Assembly: GCA_013003285.1 (NCBI GenBank)
Contig: JABDJY010000468.1
Coordinates: 1-12,577, forward strand
DNA: 12,577 nt
Direction of reading: 5' to 3'
Source: Alphaproteobacteria bacterium
GTDB taxonomy: Bacteria > Pseudomonadota > Alphaproteobacteria > UBA6615
The translations under genes were made by a program, and so were the position numbers. Within the stretch, counting starts at the first letter, position 1; every line of letters starts with the position of its first letter. This document shows positions 11,973 to 12,577 of the stretch, in pieces. Below the pieces are notes generated by a model that searched no databases, was not told the origin of the DNA, and saw nothing but the letters and a program-made list of their open reading frames with translations.

Positions 11973-12577
11973 ATGCAGCCAACTATTGTCATCGCAGGGC
12001 GGCCGAATGTCGGCAAGTCCACCCTATTCAATCGCTTGGTCGGCCGGCGCGATGCCATCGTCAACGACCAGCCCGGGGTGACCCGCGATCGCCGCGAGGG
12101 CGATGCGCGCATCGGCGATATCAAGTTTCGCGCCGTCGATACCGCCGGCCTGGAAGACGCCTTCGACGATAGCCTGCCGGCGCGCATGCGCCGCCAGACC
12201 GAGGTCGCCATCGGCGATGCCGATTTGGTGCTGCTGGTGATCGACGCGCGCGCCGGGGTCACGCCGGTGGATCAGCATTTCGCCAGCTGGCTGCGCACCC
12301 TCTCGGTGCCGGTGCTTCTGTTGGCCAATAAGTGCGAAGGGCGCGCCGCCCAGCCGGGCGTCTACGAGGCTTATAGCCTGGGGCTCGGCGATCCGGTGCC
12401 GGTCTCGGCCGAGCATGGCGGCGGCATGAATATGCTCTATGACGCGATCTCGGAGGCGTTGGGCGGCGTGGAATTCCTCGAAGAACAGAGGGACGCGGTA
12501 AAAGAGCAGGGGCCGCTGCAGCTGGCCATCGTCGGCCGTCCCAATGTGGGTAAGTCCACATTGGTGAACGCGCTGAT
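11973..12577 (+). CDS. der: Ribosome-assembly GTPase Der (EngA), 3' end cut
   Basis: Der is a double-GTPase-domain protein needed for assembly of the 50S ribosomal subunit. The visible 201 codons cover the first G domain: GRPNVGKS (9-16, G1), PGVTRD (34-39, G2), DTAG (56-59, G3) and NKCE (119-122, G4), then an SAEHGGG G5-type region (145-151). The second G1 motif, GRPNVGKS, begins at 188, which is diagnostic for Der because few other GTPases carry two. The first G4 has Glu in place of the usual Asp (NKxD), a variant I recall as common in alphaproteobacterial Der. ATG at 11973 has GGAAAG a few bases upstream and no long gap after bamB, so it should be in the same transcript. The frame is open to the window edge. 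Confidence 0.96.
   Translation, partial: MQPTIVIAGRPNVGKSTLFNRLVGRRDAIVNDQPGVTRDRREGDARIGDIKFRAVDTAGLEDAFDDSLPARMRRQTEVAIGDADLVLLVIDARAGVTPVDQHFASWLRTLSVPVLLLANKCEGRAAQPGVYEAYSLGLGDPVPVSAEHGGGMNMLYDAISEALGGVEFLEEQRDAVKEQGPLQLAIVGRPNVGKSTLVNAL

Noticed and set aside
11408..12262. A 284-codon minus-strand frame spanning the bamB-der junction.
   Set aside because: Antisense to two well-supported genes and shows no recognisable family motif.

Overview
The window looks like a chromosomal segment of a GC-rich alphaproteobacterium, perhaps Rhodospirillales-like. The basis is a DUF2794 protein, a small CxxC zinc-ribbon protein of a type I recall from alphaproteobacteria, the yfgM-bamB-der order, and an NKxE variant of the first Der G4 motif. 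No RNA genes, CRISPR arrays or transposases were seen.

Layout. (1) 1-2262, minus strand: a GCS2-type amino-acid ligase followed by an overlapping M14/aspartoacylase-type zinc deacylase. The deacylase has no ATG start and runs off the left edge. This pair is visibly lower in GC than what follows (one hand-counted line 32/60 against 43/60 in the sugar cluster). (2) 2263-2673: no gene, but three successive inverted repeats. (3) 2674-7827: a peptidoglycan amino-sugar salvage cluster. murQ and a FemAB/GNAT-fold transferase run leftward; a BadF/BcrA-type sugar kinase and nagA run rightward from the shared 115-bp gap; a NamZ-type (DUF1343) exo-muramidase converges on nagA with overlapping stop codons. 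(4) 7894-9699, minus strand: flaG-like gene, an AT-rich island, a zinc-ribbon protein, DUF2794, and a small lipoprotein with an 11-A run. (5) 9879-12577, plus strand: promoter, YfgM-like protein, BamB lipoprotein and Der GTPase (cut by the right edge).

How the genes fit together. The salvage genes give a nearly complete inferred route: NamZ frees MurNAc from muropeptide sugar chains, the kinase makes MurNAc-6-P (and/or GlcNAc-6-P), MurQ removes D-lactate to give GlcNAc-6-P, and NagA deacetylates this to GlcN-6-P. No transporter, NagZ, AnmK, AmgK/MurU or regulator lies in the window. The right-hand genes are an envelope and ribosome-assembly housekeeping block whose order matches E. coli.

The strongest candidates for something new are the GCS2-M14 pair, the salvage cluster with an embedded FemAB-like enzyme and an apparently leaderless NamZ, and the structured gene-free stretch between these two regions.
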